A DNA stretch of 64,000 nucleotides from Microcella pacifica (GCF_009371975.2 NZ_VIKT02000004.1:1-64000); one strand, 5' to 3'; positions 47,518 through 56,646 are shown, counted from the first letter of the stretch. Translations and numbers: made by a program. The notes: generated by a model not told the origin, from the sequence alone.

Positions 47518-48398
47518 GCCTGCGCCCCTCGCCCGTGCTCTCGCGAGAGCTCGGCGAGCCGCCGCACGTAGGGGTGCGTGCCCTGCTCGAGCACCGTGTC
47601 GATCGGCCCCATGCCCACGAGTTCGCCGCGGTGCAAGACGGCCAGGCGCGTCGACAAGCGCCGCACCTCGCCGATCTCGCTGCTCACGACGAACGCCGCG
47701 AAGCCGCGATGCCGCTGCACTTCGGCGAGATGCCCGAGGATCGTCGCGCGCACCGTCGCGTCGACGCCCGCGGTCGCATCATCGGCGACGAGCAGCTCCG
47801 GGTCGAGCACGAGGGCGCGTGCGATCGCGACGCGCTGACGCTGCCCGCGGCTGAGCTCGTGCGGGTACCTGGGAATCGTCGCGAGCGTCAGATGCATGGC
47901 ATCGATCGCCTCGGCGACGATGCCGCCGGCGACCTTCCGGTCGAGGTCGTCGTCGCGCTCGAAGAGCGGCAGGGAGACGTTCTCGCCCACCGTCAGGTGC
48001 GGGTCGAGCACCGCACCCGCGTCCTGCGGCACGTAGCCGACGCGCAGGGCGAGCTCGGCGTCGTCCTTGCGCCTCAGGCGCCGCACGTCGATGCCGAGCA
48101 CCTCGAGCGACCCTCCCGCGATGACGGGCCCGCGCTCGATCGTGCGCGAGGTGAGCCCGGCGATCGCCCGGGCGAGCGAGCTCTTGCCGCTACCCGACTC
48201 CCCGATCATCGCGAGGGTCTCCCCCGGCGCGATCTGCAGGCTCACCCCCGCGACGGCCTCGACACCGCGATGGATGCCGCCCGGGTAGCGCAGGCTCAGG
48301 TCGTCGGCGATGACGGCCGGACTCTCCACCGCCTCGGCGCGCGGAGCGCCCTCGACGATCGTCGCGGTGGACTCCTCGAGCACGGCGTCTCCCCTCAC
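47514..48398 (-). CDS. ABC transporter ATP-binding protein (Opp/Dpp-like) without nearby permease
   Basis: The 294-residue protein has Walker A GESGSGKSSLARAIAGL, a Q loop in YVPQDAG, the signature LSRGQRQRVAIARAL, and Walker B LLVADDATAGVDA. The catalytic glutamate that usually follows the Walker B aspartate is replaced by Asp (DD instead of DE). Opp-type ATPases normally travel with permeases and a binding protein; none is here. It could serve a distant transporter or have lost transport function. Confidence 0.82.
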   Translation of the reverse strand: MRGDAVLEESTATIVEGAPRAEAVESPAVIADDLSLRYPGGIHRGVEAVAGVSLQIAPGETLAMIGESGSGKSSLARAIAGLTSRTIERGPVIAGGSLEVLGIDVRRLRRKDDAELALRVGYVPQDAGAVLDPHLTVGENVSLPLFERDDDLDRKVAGGIVAEAIDAMHLTLATIPRYPHELSRGQRQRVAIARALVLDPELLVADDATAGVDATVRATILGHLAEVQRHRGFAAFVVSSEIGEVRRLSTRLAVLHRGELVGMGPIDTVLEQGTHPYVRRLAELSREHGRGAQA

Positions 48399-48437
48399 AG
48401 GCCGGTGGACCTCCAGACTAGCGAGAGCGCACGACCG

Positions 48438-50354
48438 TCAGTCGCCGCGCACTCGCCGGCGCTCGGTCTCGATATCCACCATCTGCTGCTGCAGGGCGCG
48501 GTAGCGGTCAGGATCCTGCGCGGAATCCATGCGCTGCAGGGCGCCGAGCAGCTCGGTCTTGCGCCGCAGCAGGTCGCGCTCGATGAGCGACACCGTGACG
48601 CCGCGGCAGTAGGTCGCCACGTGCCCGTCGCGGATCGGCAGAGGTGCGATCGCGAGCTGGGTCACGAGCGGACCGAACGCGGTCGGAGCCTCGTCGGATA
48701 CCTTCCGCACCCAGTCGGGGGTGCCGTAGTGCTCGAGAGCCACGAGCAGGGCATCCCGCACCGTGGCGAGAGCGGGCTGACTGAACGTCGTCTGCAGAGC
48801 CGTGCGCGCCGTCTCGATCGGCACCTCGCCCGGGTGCTGCAGGAGTGCCATGAGGAGCTCTTGCTCGAGTCGCGTCACCGGGTCGGTCGGCAGTTGGGCG
48901 ATGCCGATCGTCGGCGCCTCCGACTCGCCGCGGGCGGCCGCGGCGTCGCCCGCCGCGATGCCGCCGGGGCCCTCCCCGCCGCTCGAGCGCACCGGCGCCG
49001 ACTCGCGGGGCGTGCGAGCCGCCTGCTGACGGGCGGCGTGCACCGCGCGCCCCACCTCGCGCGGCTCGATGCCGATCCACCCCGCCACGGAGCGCTCGTA
49101 GCCGATCGAGAGCGCCTGATCGCGGATGTCGGCCACGATCGGGGCGGCCGCCCGCAGCGCCGAGACACGACCCTCTACCGTCTCGAGGTCGAAGCGGTCG
49201 AGCTGGCGACGCACCATGAACTCGTACATGGGCTTGCGGGACGACACGAGGTGCCGCACCGCGTCGTCGCCGCGCTCCAGGCGCAGATCGCACGGGTCGA
49301 GACCCTCGGGGGCGACGGCGACGTAGGTCTGCGCCGCGAACCGCTGCTCCTCGATGAAGGCCCGGCTCGCGGCCTTCTGCCCCGCCTCGTCGGGATCGAA
49401 GGTAAAGACGACCTCGCCGAGCTGCGTCGTGTCGGCGTTCGCCGTATCGCCCATGATGCGACGGATGACCTTGATGTGGTCGCCGCCGAAGGCCGTGCCG
49501 CACGTCGCGACGGCCGTCGTGACGCCGGCGAGGTGGCACGCCATGACGTCGGTGTAGCCCTCGACGACGACGACGCGCTTCTCGCGCGCGATCTCCCGCT
49601 TCGCGAGATCGAGCCCGTAGAGCACCTGCGACTTGTGGTAGACGGGAGTCTCGGGAGTGTTGAGGTACTTGGGGCCCTGATCGGTCTCCAGCAGCTTGCG
49701 CGCCCCGAAGCCGAGCGTCTGCCCCGTCGTGTCCTTGATCGGCCACACCAGGCGCCCGCGGAACCGGTCGTAGGTGTTGCGCTCCCCCTGCCCGAGCAGT
49801 CCGCTCGCGAGCAGCTCCTCCTGCGTGAAGCCGCGCCCGCGCAGGTGCGTGCCGAGAGCGTCGAAGCTCGCGGGCGCGAAGCCCACCGAGAAGCGCTCCG
49901 CCGCCGCCGGGTCGAAGCCGCGGGAGCCGAGGAAGGAGCGCGCCGGTTCGGCGTCGGGGGTGCTCAGCTGCTCGCGGAAGAACTCCTCCGCGGCGGCGTT
50001 CGCGGCGAGGATGCGGCTGCGGTTGCCCTGGTCGGAGACTTGCCCGCCTTCCTCGTAGTGCAGGGCGTAGCCGAGTCGCCCTGCGAGCCGTTCGACCGCT
50101 TCGGCGAAGGTCACGTGGTCCATCTTCTGGAGGAAGGTGAAGACGTCGCCGCCTTCCCCGCAGCCGAAGCAGTGGTAGAAGCCCACCTGAGGTCGCACGT
50201 GGAAGCTCGGGCTGCGCTCGTCGTGGAAGGGGCACAGACCCTTCATCGAGCCGACGCCCGCGCTCATGAGCGTCACGTAGTCGCCGACGATGTCGGCCAG
50301 ATTCGTGCGCGACCGAACCTCGTCGATGTCGCTGCGTCGAATCAGGCCTGCCAC
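48438..50354 (-). CDS. dnaG: DNA primase
   Basis: The 638-residue protein has the CHC2 zinc finger (CPFHDERSPSF, YHCFGCGEGGD), the RNA polymerase domain with Toprim signature (VVVEGYTDVMACH, then FDPDEAGQKA) and a helical C-terminal DnaB-binding domain ending near LQQQMVDIETERRR. It makes primers at the replication fork. The GTG at 50354 is the start. The order dus-dgt-dnaG is conserved in actinobacteria. Confidence 0.97.
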   Translation of the reverse strand: MAGLIRRSDIDEVRSRTNLADIVGDYVTLMSAGVGSMKGLCPFHDERSPSFHVRPQVGFYHCFGCGEGGDVFTFLQKMDHVTFAEAVERLAGRLGYALHYEEGGQVSDQGNRSRILAANAAAEEFFREQLSTPDAEPARSFLGSRGFDPAAAERFSVGFAPASFDALGTHLRGRGFTQEELLASGLLGQGERNTYDRFRGRLVWPIKDTTGQTLGFGARKLLETDQGPKYLNTPETPVYHKSQVLYGLDLAKREIAREKRVVVVEGYTDVMACHLAGVTTAVATCGTAFGGDHIKVIRRIMGDTANADTTQLGEVVFTFDPDEAGQKAASRAFIEEQRFAAQTYVAVAPEGLDPCDLRLERGDDAVRHLVSSRKPMYEFMVRRQLDRFDLETVEGRVSALRAAAPIVADIRDQALSIGYERSVAGWIGIEPREVGRAVHAARQQAARTPRESAPVRSSGGEGPGGIAAGDAAAARGESEAPTIGIAQLPTDPVTRLEQELLMALLQHPGEVPIETARTALQTTFSQPALATVRDALLVALEHYGTPDWVRKVSDEAPTAFGPLVTQLAIAPLPIRDGHVATYCRGVTVSLIERDLLRRKTELLGALQRMDSAQDPDRYRALQQQMVDIETERRRVRGD

Positions 50355-50387
50355 AGGGGCGATCCTAGTTGGCGCAGCCTCGGCGAG

Positions 50388-51683
50388 TCAGACGAGGCCG
50401 CGCCCCTCTACCCAGCGCTCGTGCCAGGTCGTCGCCGACTGGTCGGTGAGGGAGGCGATCTGATCGACCACGACGCGGCGTCGAGCCGTGTCGTCGGCCG
50501 CCTCCTCGAAGTCCGCGCGGAAGACGCGTCGCAGCGCCTGCGGGCCCGCCGCCCAGACCGCATCAGCGAGGTCCGTGAGCAGCCGACGCTGGTGCGCGTA
50601 CAGCGGCTGCCGCTCGTCGTGGGCCATGACGAGCGTGCCGACGACGCCCTTGAGCACGCCGATCTCGGCCCGTGTCTCCACGGGCACGACGACCGCCGCC
50701 GAGTAACGAGCCAGTGAGGACTGCGGATGCGCGGCGCGAGTGGCGTGCACGGCCTCGTGCGCGAAGCGCCCGATGAGGCGGCTCGTGAGGTTCTTGAGCC
50801 GCGCGAGGTTCGCGCGCGTGCCGGACCACTCCGTGACCCACGTCTCGATGCGCTGCAGCCTCTCGAAGGCGGCCCGCACCTCGTCCTCGGTGAGCTCATC
50901 GCCCATCCAGCGCAGCACGCCGCGCACGAGATCCTCGTGGTGGTCGCGGCTCGCGAGAATGCCCGCGTCGACGACGCCGCCCACGATCGCATCCTCGAAG
51001 TCGTGCACCGAGTAGGCGATGTCATCGCTCAGGTCCATGACCTGAGCCTCGATGCTGGGGACGCGGTCGGGCGCGCCCTCGCGCATCCACTCGAAGGCGG
51101 CCACATCGTCGGCGTACACGCCGAATTTGCGGCGCCCGCCCGGGTCGTCGACGCCCAGGGCGAGCGGCCACGGATACTTGCACGCAGCGTCGAGGCTCGC
51201 GCGCGTCAGGTTGAGGCCGTAGCTCACGCCGTCGGGCCCCATGACCTTCGGCTCGAGCTTGCTGAGCAGCCGCAGTGTCTGGGCATTGCCCTCGAAGCCG
51301 CCGATGTCGGCCGCCCAGGCGTTGAGGGCGCCCTCGCCGTTGTGCCCGAACGGCGGGTGCCCGAGGTCGTGGGAGAGGCACGCCGTGTCGACGACGTCCG
51401 GGTCGAGACCGAGCGCGACCGCGAGCTCTCGGCCCACTTGAGCCACCTCGAGCGAGTGCGTCAGGCGGTTGCGGGCGAAGTCCACGCCCGCCGTCGGGCT
51501 CAGCACCTGCGTCTTCGCCGACAGGCGGCGCAGGGCGCTCGAGTGCAGCACGCGAGCGCGATCCCGCGCGAAGTGTCCGCGATTCGTCGTGTGCTGCTCG
51601 GGGTAACGCCGTGCGGCGTCGTGCGGGGAGTACCGAGAATCGGGGCTGGTCACACCGTCCACGCTACCGAGAGAGTGGAGCAC
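50388..51683 (-). CDS. dgt: dGTP triphosphohydrolase
   Basis: The 431-residue HD-domain protein has RNRLTHSLEVAQVGRELA, the metal pair HDLGHPPFGHNGE, and DLSDDIAYSVHDFEDA. It splits dGTP to deoxyguanosine and triphosphate and helps set dNTP pools. The GTG at 51683 is the longest start; a GTG 11 codons in is another option and gives a more typical N terminus (TSPDSRYSPHDA). Confidence 0.93.
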   Translation of the reverse strand: MLHSLGSVDGVTSPDSRYSPHDAARRYPEQHTTNRGHFARDRARVLHSSALRRLSAKTQVLSPTAGVDFARNRLTHSLEVAQVGRELAVALGLDPDVVDTACLSHDLGHPPFGHNGEGALNAWAADIGGFEGNAQTLRLLSKLEPKVMGPDGVSYGLNLTRASLDAACKYPWPLALGVDDPGGRRKFGVYADDVAAFEWMREGAPDRVPSIEAQVMDLSDDIAYSVHDFEDAIVGGVVDAGILASRDHHEDLVRGVLRWMGDELTEDEVRAAFERLQRIETWVTEWSGTRANLARLKNLTSRLIGRFAHEAVHATRAAHPQSSLARYSAAVVVPVETRAEIGVLKGVVGTLVMAHDERQPLYAHQRRLLTDLADAVWAAGPQALRRVFRADFEEAADDTARRRVVVDQIASLTDQSATTWHERWVEGRGLV

Positions 51684-51686
51684 GCG

Positions 51687-52853
51687 TCAGCCACCGCTGT
51701 GGTGCAGCTCGGCGGCGGAGATCGCTGCCCGGTGGGCGTCGGTCAGCTCGCGGTCGGCGAGCCAGTTCTCGGGCAGCGCAGGCCTCTTCGGGGAGCCCGC
51801 ACGGCCGCGCGGCCCCTCAGCCTCTGTGCCCGGGTAGGGAATGTCACGGTCGAGCTCGCCCAGCAGGTCGTCCATGTGCTGCAGACTCTCGACGGCCGCC
51901 AGGCGTGCGCGCAGCTCACCGCCCACGGGGTACCCCTTGAAGTACCAGGCGACGTGCTTGCGGATGTCCCGGCACGCCTTCACCTCGTCGTCGAAGAACT
52001 CGACGAGCAGCTCGGCGTGGCGGCGGAACGCGTCAGCGACCTCGCCCAGGTTCGGCTGGATGCGCAGCTCCTCGCCGCGGAAACCTGCCGCGAGGTCGCC
52101 GAACAACCACGGCCGGCCCAGACACCCGCGCCCGACCACGATGCCGTCGCAGCCCGACTGCTCGACCATGCGCAAGGCATCCTCGGCGGACCAGATGTCG
52201 CCGTTGCCCAGGACCGGCACGGAGCTGATCGTCTCCTTGAGCTTCCCGATCGCATCCCAGTCGGCGTTGCCGCTGTAGAAGTCGGCGGCCGTGCGCGCGT
52301 GCAGAGCGACCGCGGCGACACCCGCACCCTCGGCGGCCTTCGCCGCCTCCAGGTAGGTGAGGTGGTCGGCGTCGATGCCCTTGCGCATCTTCACCGTCAC
52401 CGGGATCGGGCCGGCCGCCCGCACGGTCGCCTCGACGATCGAGCGGAACAGCTCGAGCTTCCACGGCAGCGCGGCACCCCCGCCCTTGCGCGTGACCTTC
52501 GGCACGGGGCATCCGAAATTCATGTCGATGTGGTCGGTGAGCCCCTCGCCCACGAGGAACCGCGTCGCCTCCGCCGCCGTCGCCGGGTCGACGCTGTAGA
52601 GCTGGATGCTGCGCGGGGTCTCCGACTCGTGGTGCGTGATGAGGCGCATGCTCTCGGGCGTGCGCTCGACGAGCGCCCGACTCGTGATCATCTCGCTCAC
52701 GTACAGCCCGGCCCCGTACTCGCGGCACAGGCGGCGGAACGCCGTGTTCGTGATGCCGGCCATCGGCGCGAGCACGACCGGCACGCTCAGCGGGATCGGG
52801 CCGATGCTGAGCGGTGCCGTCGTCGGCGCGAGTGCGGCCGTGGCAGTAGACAT
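51687..52853 (-). CDS. dusB: tRNA-dihydrouridine synthase
   Basis: The 388-residue flavoenzyme has VVLAPMAGITNTAFRRLCRE, the catalytic Cys in MNFGCPVPKVTRKGGGAAL, KMRKGIDADH and NGDIWSAEDALRM. It reduces uridines in tRNA D loops with NADPH and FMN. The ATG at 52853 gives the family's usual N terminus; the further upstream ATG adds 11 residues of no clear merit. Confidence 0.93.
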   Translation of the reverse strand: MSTATAALAPTTAPLSIGPIPLSVPVVLAPMAGITNTAFRRLCREYGAGLYVSEMITSRALVERTPESMRLITHHESETPRSIQLYSVDPATAAEATRFLVGEGLTDHIDMNFGCPVPKVTRKGGGAALPWKLELFRSIVEATVRAAGPIPVTVKMRKGIDADHLTYLEAAKAAEGAGVAAVALHARTAADFYSGNADWDAIGKLKETISSVPVLGNGDIWSAEDALRMVEQSGCDGIVVGRGCLGRPWLFGDLAAGFRGEELRIQPNLGEVADAFRRHAELLVEFFDDEVKACRDIRKHVAWYFKGYPVGGELRARLAAVESLQHMDDLLGELDRDIPYPGTEAEGPRGRAGSPKRPALPENWLADRELTDAHRAAISAAELHHSGG

Positions 52854-52900
52854 GACGACCATTCTCCCAGGTTCGGCTGGCCGCACGCTCTGCCGCGGAC

Positions 52901-53953
52901 CTACCCCCGGTTAACGGCGTGCGACTGCTCGATGATGCGCACCGTCTCGAGAGCGCTGCGCGGGTCGACGGGCACCGGGGCGCCGTCGCGGATGCTCGCC
53001 GCGACCTGCGCGTAGAAGTCGGGGTAGCCGCCCGCCTCGGTGGGCACGGGCACGAGCGGCTGCTCGCCGTTGTCGACCCCGAGCAGGCCCCATTGGGCCG
53101 CGGGAGTCTCGCCATATCCATCGCTGCCCGGCCAGCGCCCGACCTTGAGGGCGGGCTCCTGCCCGTCGAGGCCGTACACGCTGTACCCGCTCTCATCGCC
53201 GAGAACGCGGAACCGCGGGCCGCTCTGCGCCGCGACGCGGCTCATCGTGAGGTGGCTGCGCACGCCGCTCTCGTGCCGCAGCGACAGGAACGCATCGTCC
53301 TCGCTGCCGAGCCCCTCCCGCACCGCACGCAGCTCGGCGACCTCGAGAGTCGCCGGGCCGAACAGTGTGAGCGCCTGGTCGACGAGGTGGCTGCCCAGAT
53401 CGAACAGGATGCCGCCGCCCTGCGCCGGCGTGATCTGCCCCTGCCACTGGTCGCGCTTGGGCGCGCCGAAGCGCTCGAACGTCGACTCGAAGCGGTGCAC
53501 CGTGCCGAGCGCACCGCGCTCCAGCAGGCGCGCGACCGTCAGGAAGTCGCCGTCCCACCGTCGGTTCTGAAACACCGTGAGTGGCCGTTGCGCAGCCTCA
53601 GCCGCGGCGATGATCGCCTCGGCGTCGGCGACACTCGGCACGAACGGCTTGTCGATGACGACCGCGGCTCCGCCCTCGAGCGCGGTGATCGCCTGCTCGC
53701 GGTGCACGTGCGGCGGGGAGGCCAGCACCACGAGATCGAGGTCGCCGGCCGATGCGAGCGCGAGCAGGGCATCCGTCGACATGATCTGCGCACCCGGGTG
53801 AGCCGCGGCCGCCTGCGCGGACCTCTCCTCGCTGCTCGTCGCGATCGCCGAGATCGTGAACGCGGGATTCGTCGCGAGGAAAGGGGCGTGGAAGACTCGA
53901 CCCGCGAGTCCGAAGCCGATGATGCCGGTTCTGATCGGTGCGCCGTTGCTCAT
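52901..53953 (-). CDS. Gfo/Idh/MocA-family oxidoreductase
   Basis: The 350-residue protein has an N-terminal Rossmann fold (GIIGFGLAGRVFHAPFL), the DLVVLASPPHVHREQ stretch, the lysine motif GAAVVIDKPFVPS and the C-terminal domain with GGGILFDLGSHLVDQAL. It oxidises or reduces a sugar or cyclitol with NAD(P). The substrate is unknown. It diverges from the YbaK-like gene. Confidence 0.9.
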   Translation of the reverse strand: MSNGAPIRTGIIGFGLAGRVFHAPFLATNPAFTISAIATSSEERSAQAAAAHPGAQIMSTDALLALASAGDLDLVVLASPPHVHREQAITALEGGAAVVIDKPFVPSVADAEAIIAAAEAAQRPLTVFQNRRWDGDFLTVARLLERGALGTVHRFESTFERFGAPKRDQWQGQITPAQGGGILFDLGSHLVDQALTLFGPATLEVAELRAVREGLGSEDDAFLSLRHESGVRSHLTMSRVAAQSGPRFRVLGDESGYSVYGLDGQEPALKVGRWPGSDGYGETPAAQWGLLGVDNGEQPLVPVPTEAGGYPDFYAQVAASIRDGAPVPVDPRSALETVRIIEQSHAVNRG

Positions 53954-53983
53954 GGACTCAGCCTAGAGCGCGGAAGGAGCGCC

Positions 53984-54472
53984 ATGACCGATACAGCAGC
54001 CGGCCGCGACAGGGTCGCCGCTGACGCCGCCGCGCGCGGACTCGACGTCGAGTTCGTCGAGAGGATGCGCGCCCGCTCGCTCGAGGAGGCCGCCGAGCAG
54101 CTCGGCATTGCCCCGTCGTCGATCGTCAAGACGCTCGTCGTGGCACGCAGCGACGGCAGTTTCCTCTTCGCGCTCGTGCCCGGCGACCGGCAGCTCGCCT
54201 GGCCCAAGCTGCGAGCCCTCGTCGGGGTCAACAAGCTGCGGCTGCCCGACGCGGCGGAGGCGCTCGCGGCCACCGGATTCGAGCGCGGCACCATCACGCC
54301 GCTCGGCTCGACGACCGCGTGGCCCGTCTATGCCGACACGCGCATGCAAGGTCGGCGGGTGTCGCTCGGTGCGGGCTCGCACGGGGCGTCGCTCTTCGTC
54401 GCGGCGGATGAGTTGCTCGCCTCGCTGTCGGCGACCGTCGCCGACATCACCGAGCCGCTGCCGGCTCGGTAG
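53984..54472 (+). CDS. YbaK/ProX-type aminoacyl-tRNA deacylase
   Basis: The 162-residue protein matches YbaK: the lysine motif in PSSIVKTLVVAR, FLFALVPGDRQL, and the late GSTTAWPVYADTRM and RVSLGAGSHGASLFVAADEL. Family members remove wrong amino acids (for example Cys or Ala) from tRNA-Pro. The Shine-Dalgarno GGAAGGAG lies 5 bases before the ATG. Confidence 0.85.
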   Translation: MTDTAAGRDRVAADAAARGLDVEFVERMRARSLEEAAEQLGIAPSSIVKTLVVARSDGSFLFALVPGDRQLAWPKLRALVGVNKLRLPDAAEALAATGFERGTITPLGSTTAWPVYADTRMQGRRVSLGAGSHGASLFVAADELLASLSATVADITEPLPAR

Positions 54473-54517
54473 CCCTCCCGCGCCGCCCGTGAAGGAGCCA
54501 CCTTTTCACCGGGGTCG

Positions 54518-54658
54518 CTACTCCTGAGGTTCGGAGGGTTCGGGCACGGCGACGCTCGACGGCACGAGGCAGGAGTCGCCTTCGCAGGCGGCGAGCTCGG
54601 CGCCCGGAGCCGTGGAGGTCAGGAGGGTGAGGGGCTGCGGCCGGGCATCCTCGTTCAT
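54518..54658 (-). CDS. 46-residue acidic protein with a Cys pair, coupled to the DsbA-like gene
   Basis: The frame encodes MNEDARPQPLTLLTSTAPGA then ELAACEGDSCLVPSSVAVP. Its ATG overlaps the stop of the DsbA-like gene (ATGA). The CEGDSC motif spaces two cysteines by four residues and could form a disulfide or bind metal. Similar small proteins occur beside this gene in Microbacteriaceae. It may be a partner or substrate of the oxidoreductase. Confidence 0.6.
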   Translation of the reverse strand: MNEDARPQPLTLLTSTAPGAELAACEGDSCLVPSSVAVPEPSEPQE

Positions 54659-55326
54659 GCTGGCGCCTCGGCGCGCTCAGCCGCCGCCTGCTTCAGGGCG
54701 GCGACGAAATGGGCGGTCTCCTGCGCTCCAGAGATGCCGTATCGGTCATCGATCACGAAGAAGGGCACACCCTGGATGCCGTACGCCACCGCCTGCGCCA
54801 TGTCGGCCTTCACGTCGGTCAGGTAGGTGTGCTCGGTGAGTGCGGCCTGCGCCTCGTCGTGGTCGAGCCCCACCTCGGCGGCGAGGTCGGCGAGGTCATC
54901 GGCCCGGCCGATGTGACGACCCTCGGTGAAGTAGGCGCGCAGCAGGCGCTCCTTGAGCTCGAGCTGCTTGCCGTGGGCCTTCGCGAAGTGCAGCAGCTCG
55001 TGCGCGAGCACCGTGTTGGTCTGGTGGATGTCGTCGTAGCGGTAGTCGAGCCCCACCGACTCGGCGATGCCCGAGACGCGGTCGATCATCGCGCGGGCCT
55101 GCTCGGGGGCGATGCCCTTGCGCTGGCTGAGGTAGTCGACGGGTGTTCCCTCGAAGTCGACGGGGGTGTCGGGGGCGAGCTCGAAGGAGCGGTACACCAC
55201 CTCGACCTGCGGGGCCGCGGGGTCGGCCGCGAGCTCGGCCAGCGCGGCCTCGAACTTGCGCTTGCCGATGTAGCACCAGGGGCACTGCACGTCCGACCAG
55301 ATTTGCACACTCAGCGGCTTGCTCAT
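54655..55326 (-). CDS. DsbA-family (FrnE-like) oxidoreductase
   Basis: The 223-residue protein has the N-terminal thioredoxin-fold motif VQIWSDVQCPWCYIGKRKFE with active site CPWC. A helical insertion follows, and then the cis-Pro loop GIQGVPFFVIDDRYGISGAQ. There is no signal peptide, so it acts in the cytoplasm. FrnE-like proteins are dithiol oxidoreductases or isomerases linked to oxidative stress. The small Cys-pair gene is coupled downstream. Confidence 0.88.
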   Translation of the reverse strand: MSKPLSVQIWSDVQCPWCYIGKRKFEAALAELAADPAAPQVEVVYRSFELAPDTPVDFEGTPVDYLSQRKGIAPEQARAMIDRVSGIAESVGLDYRYDDIHQTNTVLAHELLHFAKAHGKQLELKERLLRAYFTEGRHIGRADDLADLAAEVGLDHDEAQAALTEHTYLTDVKADMAQAVAYGIQGVPFFVIDDRYGISGAQETAHFVAALKQAAAERAEAPA

Positions 55327-55392
55327 GCTGGAGTCAACGCGGCGCGTGTGCGGGTATTCCCTCACCCGGGGCGCCGAGCGTCGCGCCTCGGG

Positions 55393-56364
55393 TCATCTCC
55401 ACAATTCAGGACTGCCGCGCTCGCGAACGGGCGCCCAGGCGGGCCTGCGGCGTGTCGCGGGGCGGCTCACCGACGCGACTCCTGAATTGTGGAGAGGAAC
55501 GAGGATGCCCCGCTCGGCCAGAGCTGCCTCCACAGCGGACTGCACGAGGGGCCAGCGCATATAGACCTGCCGCGCGCTCGGCCGGAGGGCGTGCAGGCCG
55601 TGCTCTGAGATCGAGAGATCCCGCTCCCGGTCCTGCTCGAAGCGATCGCGGTGGAACTCCTCTCCGTCAACCTCCAGAGCCACTGAACCCTCGATGAGGA
55701 GGTCGATGCGCTCGAGACCCGGGCGCCAAGGAGCCTGCAGAGTGACCTGCCAACCAGTAGCAGAGCAGCGCGTGCGCGCCAGGCTCTCCGGCAGCGAGTC
55801 GCATCGGCGCTCTGACGCATCGAGCAACCAGCCGAGGTCGCTCAGCCGACCCTGGAGCTGCGCGAGCTCGAGCACATCGAGTTGCCCACGGCGGCGCGCC
55901 CAGTCGAGCGCCGCGATCGACTGCTCGACCGACGCCGTGCGGCACACAAGCTCGAGCGCCTCCACCAGCGGCACCACTCCCGTGGAGGAACCCCGATCGT
56001 GGGATGCCGCGACCCAATGCACGACGACGCCGTCGGGCCGGGCATCCGCCCACCGGATGTCACGCCGCCGTTGACTGCGCAATCGCGCCGCATTGGTTGG
56101 CACGGCCACGTGAAGAGGATGCGTACCGAGCACCCAGCCGCCGAGCGCCTCGATGGCGCTCAGACCGGTGAGGCGCCCGCCCACGCGCATTGCTCGAAAC
56201 CTGGGGTCGTCCTCCCGCCAGCTCGAGTACCAGCCACGTCGAGGCCGATGGAGCCCCCCGCGCTTCAGCGCTGTGCGCAGATCATGATCGGTCGCACCCA
56301 GTTCGACCAATCGACGCCGGTCGAGTGCGCCGCCGTGCGCGACGACGAGAGCTCGGGCATCCAT
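55393..56364 (-). CDS. AbiEi-like winged helix plus DUF559 (Vsr-fold) protein; C terminus written by a repeat
   Basis: The 323-residue protein has an N-terminal helix-turn-helix (LVVAHGGALDRRRLVELGATDHDLRTAL) as in AbiEi-type antitoxins. Its C-terminal domain has the endonuclease-like pattern LERIDLLIEGSVALEVDGEEFHRD, EQDRERDLSISEHGLHALR. Such proteins are abundant in Microbacteriaceae, of unknown role. The last 34 codons (from LHNSGVASVS to GSPELWR) come entirely from a dispersed inverted-repeat element, so the original end has probably been replaced. Confidence 0.65.
   Translation of the reverse strand: MDARALVVAHGGALDRRRLVELGATDHDLRTALKRGGLHRPRRGWYSSWREDDPRFRAMRVGGRLTGLSAIEALGGWVLGTHPLHVAVPTNAARLRSQRRRDIRWADARPDGVVVHWVAASHDRGSSTGVVPLVEALELVCRTASVEQSIAALDWARRRGQLDVLELAQLQGRLSDLGWLLDASERRCDSLPESLARTRCSATGWQVTLQAPWRPGLERIDLLIEGSVALEVDGEEFHRDRFEQDRERDLSISEHGLHALRPSARQVYMRWPLVQSAVEAALAERGILVPLHNSGVASVSRPATRRRPAWAPVRERGSPELWR
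55397..55494. repeat. 98-bp inverted-arm element (copy 2)
   Basis: The arms are at 55397-55411 (CTCCACAATTCAGGA) and 55478-55494. The internal CGGCGTGTCGCG at 55448-55459 is the reverse complement of the word in copies 1 and 3, so this copy lies in the opposite orientation. It supplies the 3' end of the gene at 55393. Confidence 0.85.
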
Positions 56365-56469
56365 GGGGGCAGGATGCCCGCCCCCGCAGCCCGTGACCGT
56401 CCCTCCGCGCGATGTCGGAGTGTCACGCCACCCACGCTCGCTGGGGAGGACTCGTCAGACACCACGCGC

Positions 56470-56566
56470 CTCCACAACTCAGGAGTTCGCGTCGCCGCCC
56501 GCGCGCGACACGCCGACAATGGCCTCAGGATGCCCTGTCTCACGCCGCGACTCCTGAATTGTGGAG
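56470..56566. repeat. 97-bp inverted-arm element (copy 3)
   Basis: The arms are at 56470-56486 and 56550-56566. GCGCGACACGCCG at 56503-56515 has the same 33-base offset as in copy 1. It lies in the 282-bp intergenic gap upstream of the endonuclease-like gene and downstream of glyS; the remaining gap shows no other feature. Confidence 0.85.
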
Positions 56567-56646
56567 ATCGAGCTCGCGTGGGCGTGCTCGGCGGCGCACG
56601 GCGCTCGGTACGGGCGGCCGCGCGGACTCGCGCAGCCGGGGCGCGG

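Noticed and set aside
47535-50717. 1060-codon + strand open frame across the ABC ATPase and dnaG
   Set aside because: It is an antisense shadow over two well-supported genes; long false frames are normal at this GC content.
55393-56600. CRISPR array
   Set aside because: The repeated 17-bp words alternate in orientation and are spaced about 98 bp or irregularly, with no array and no cas genes in the window.
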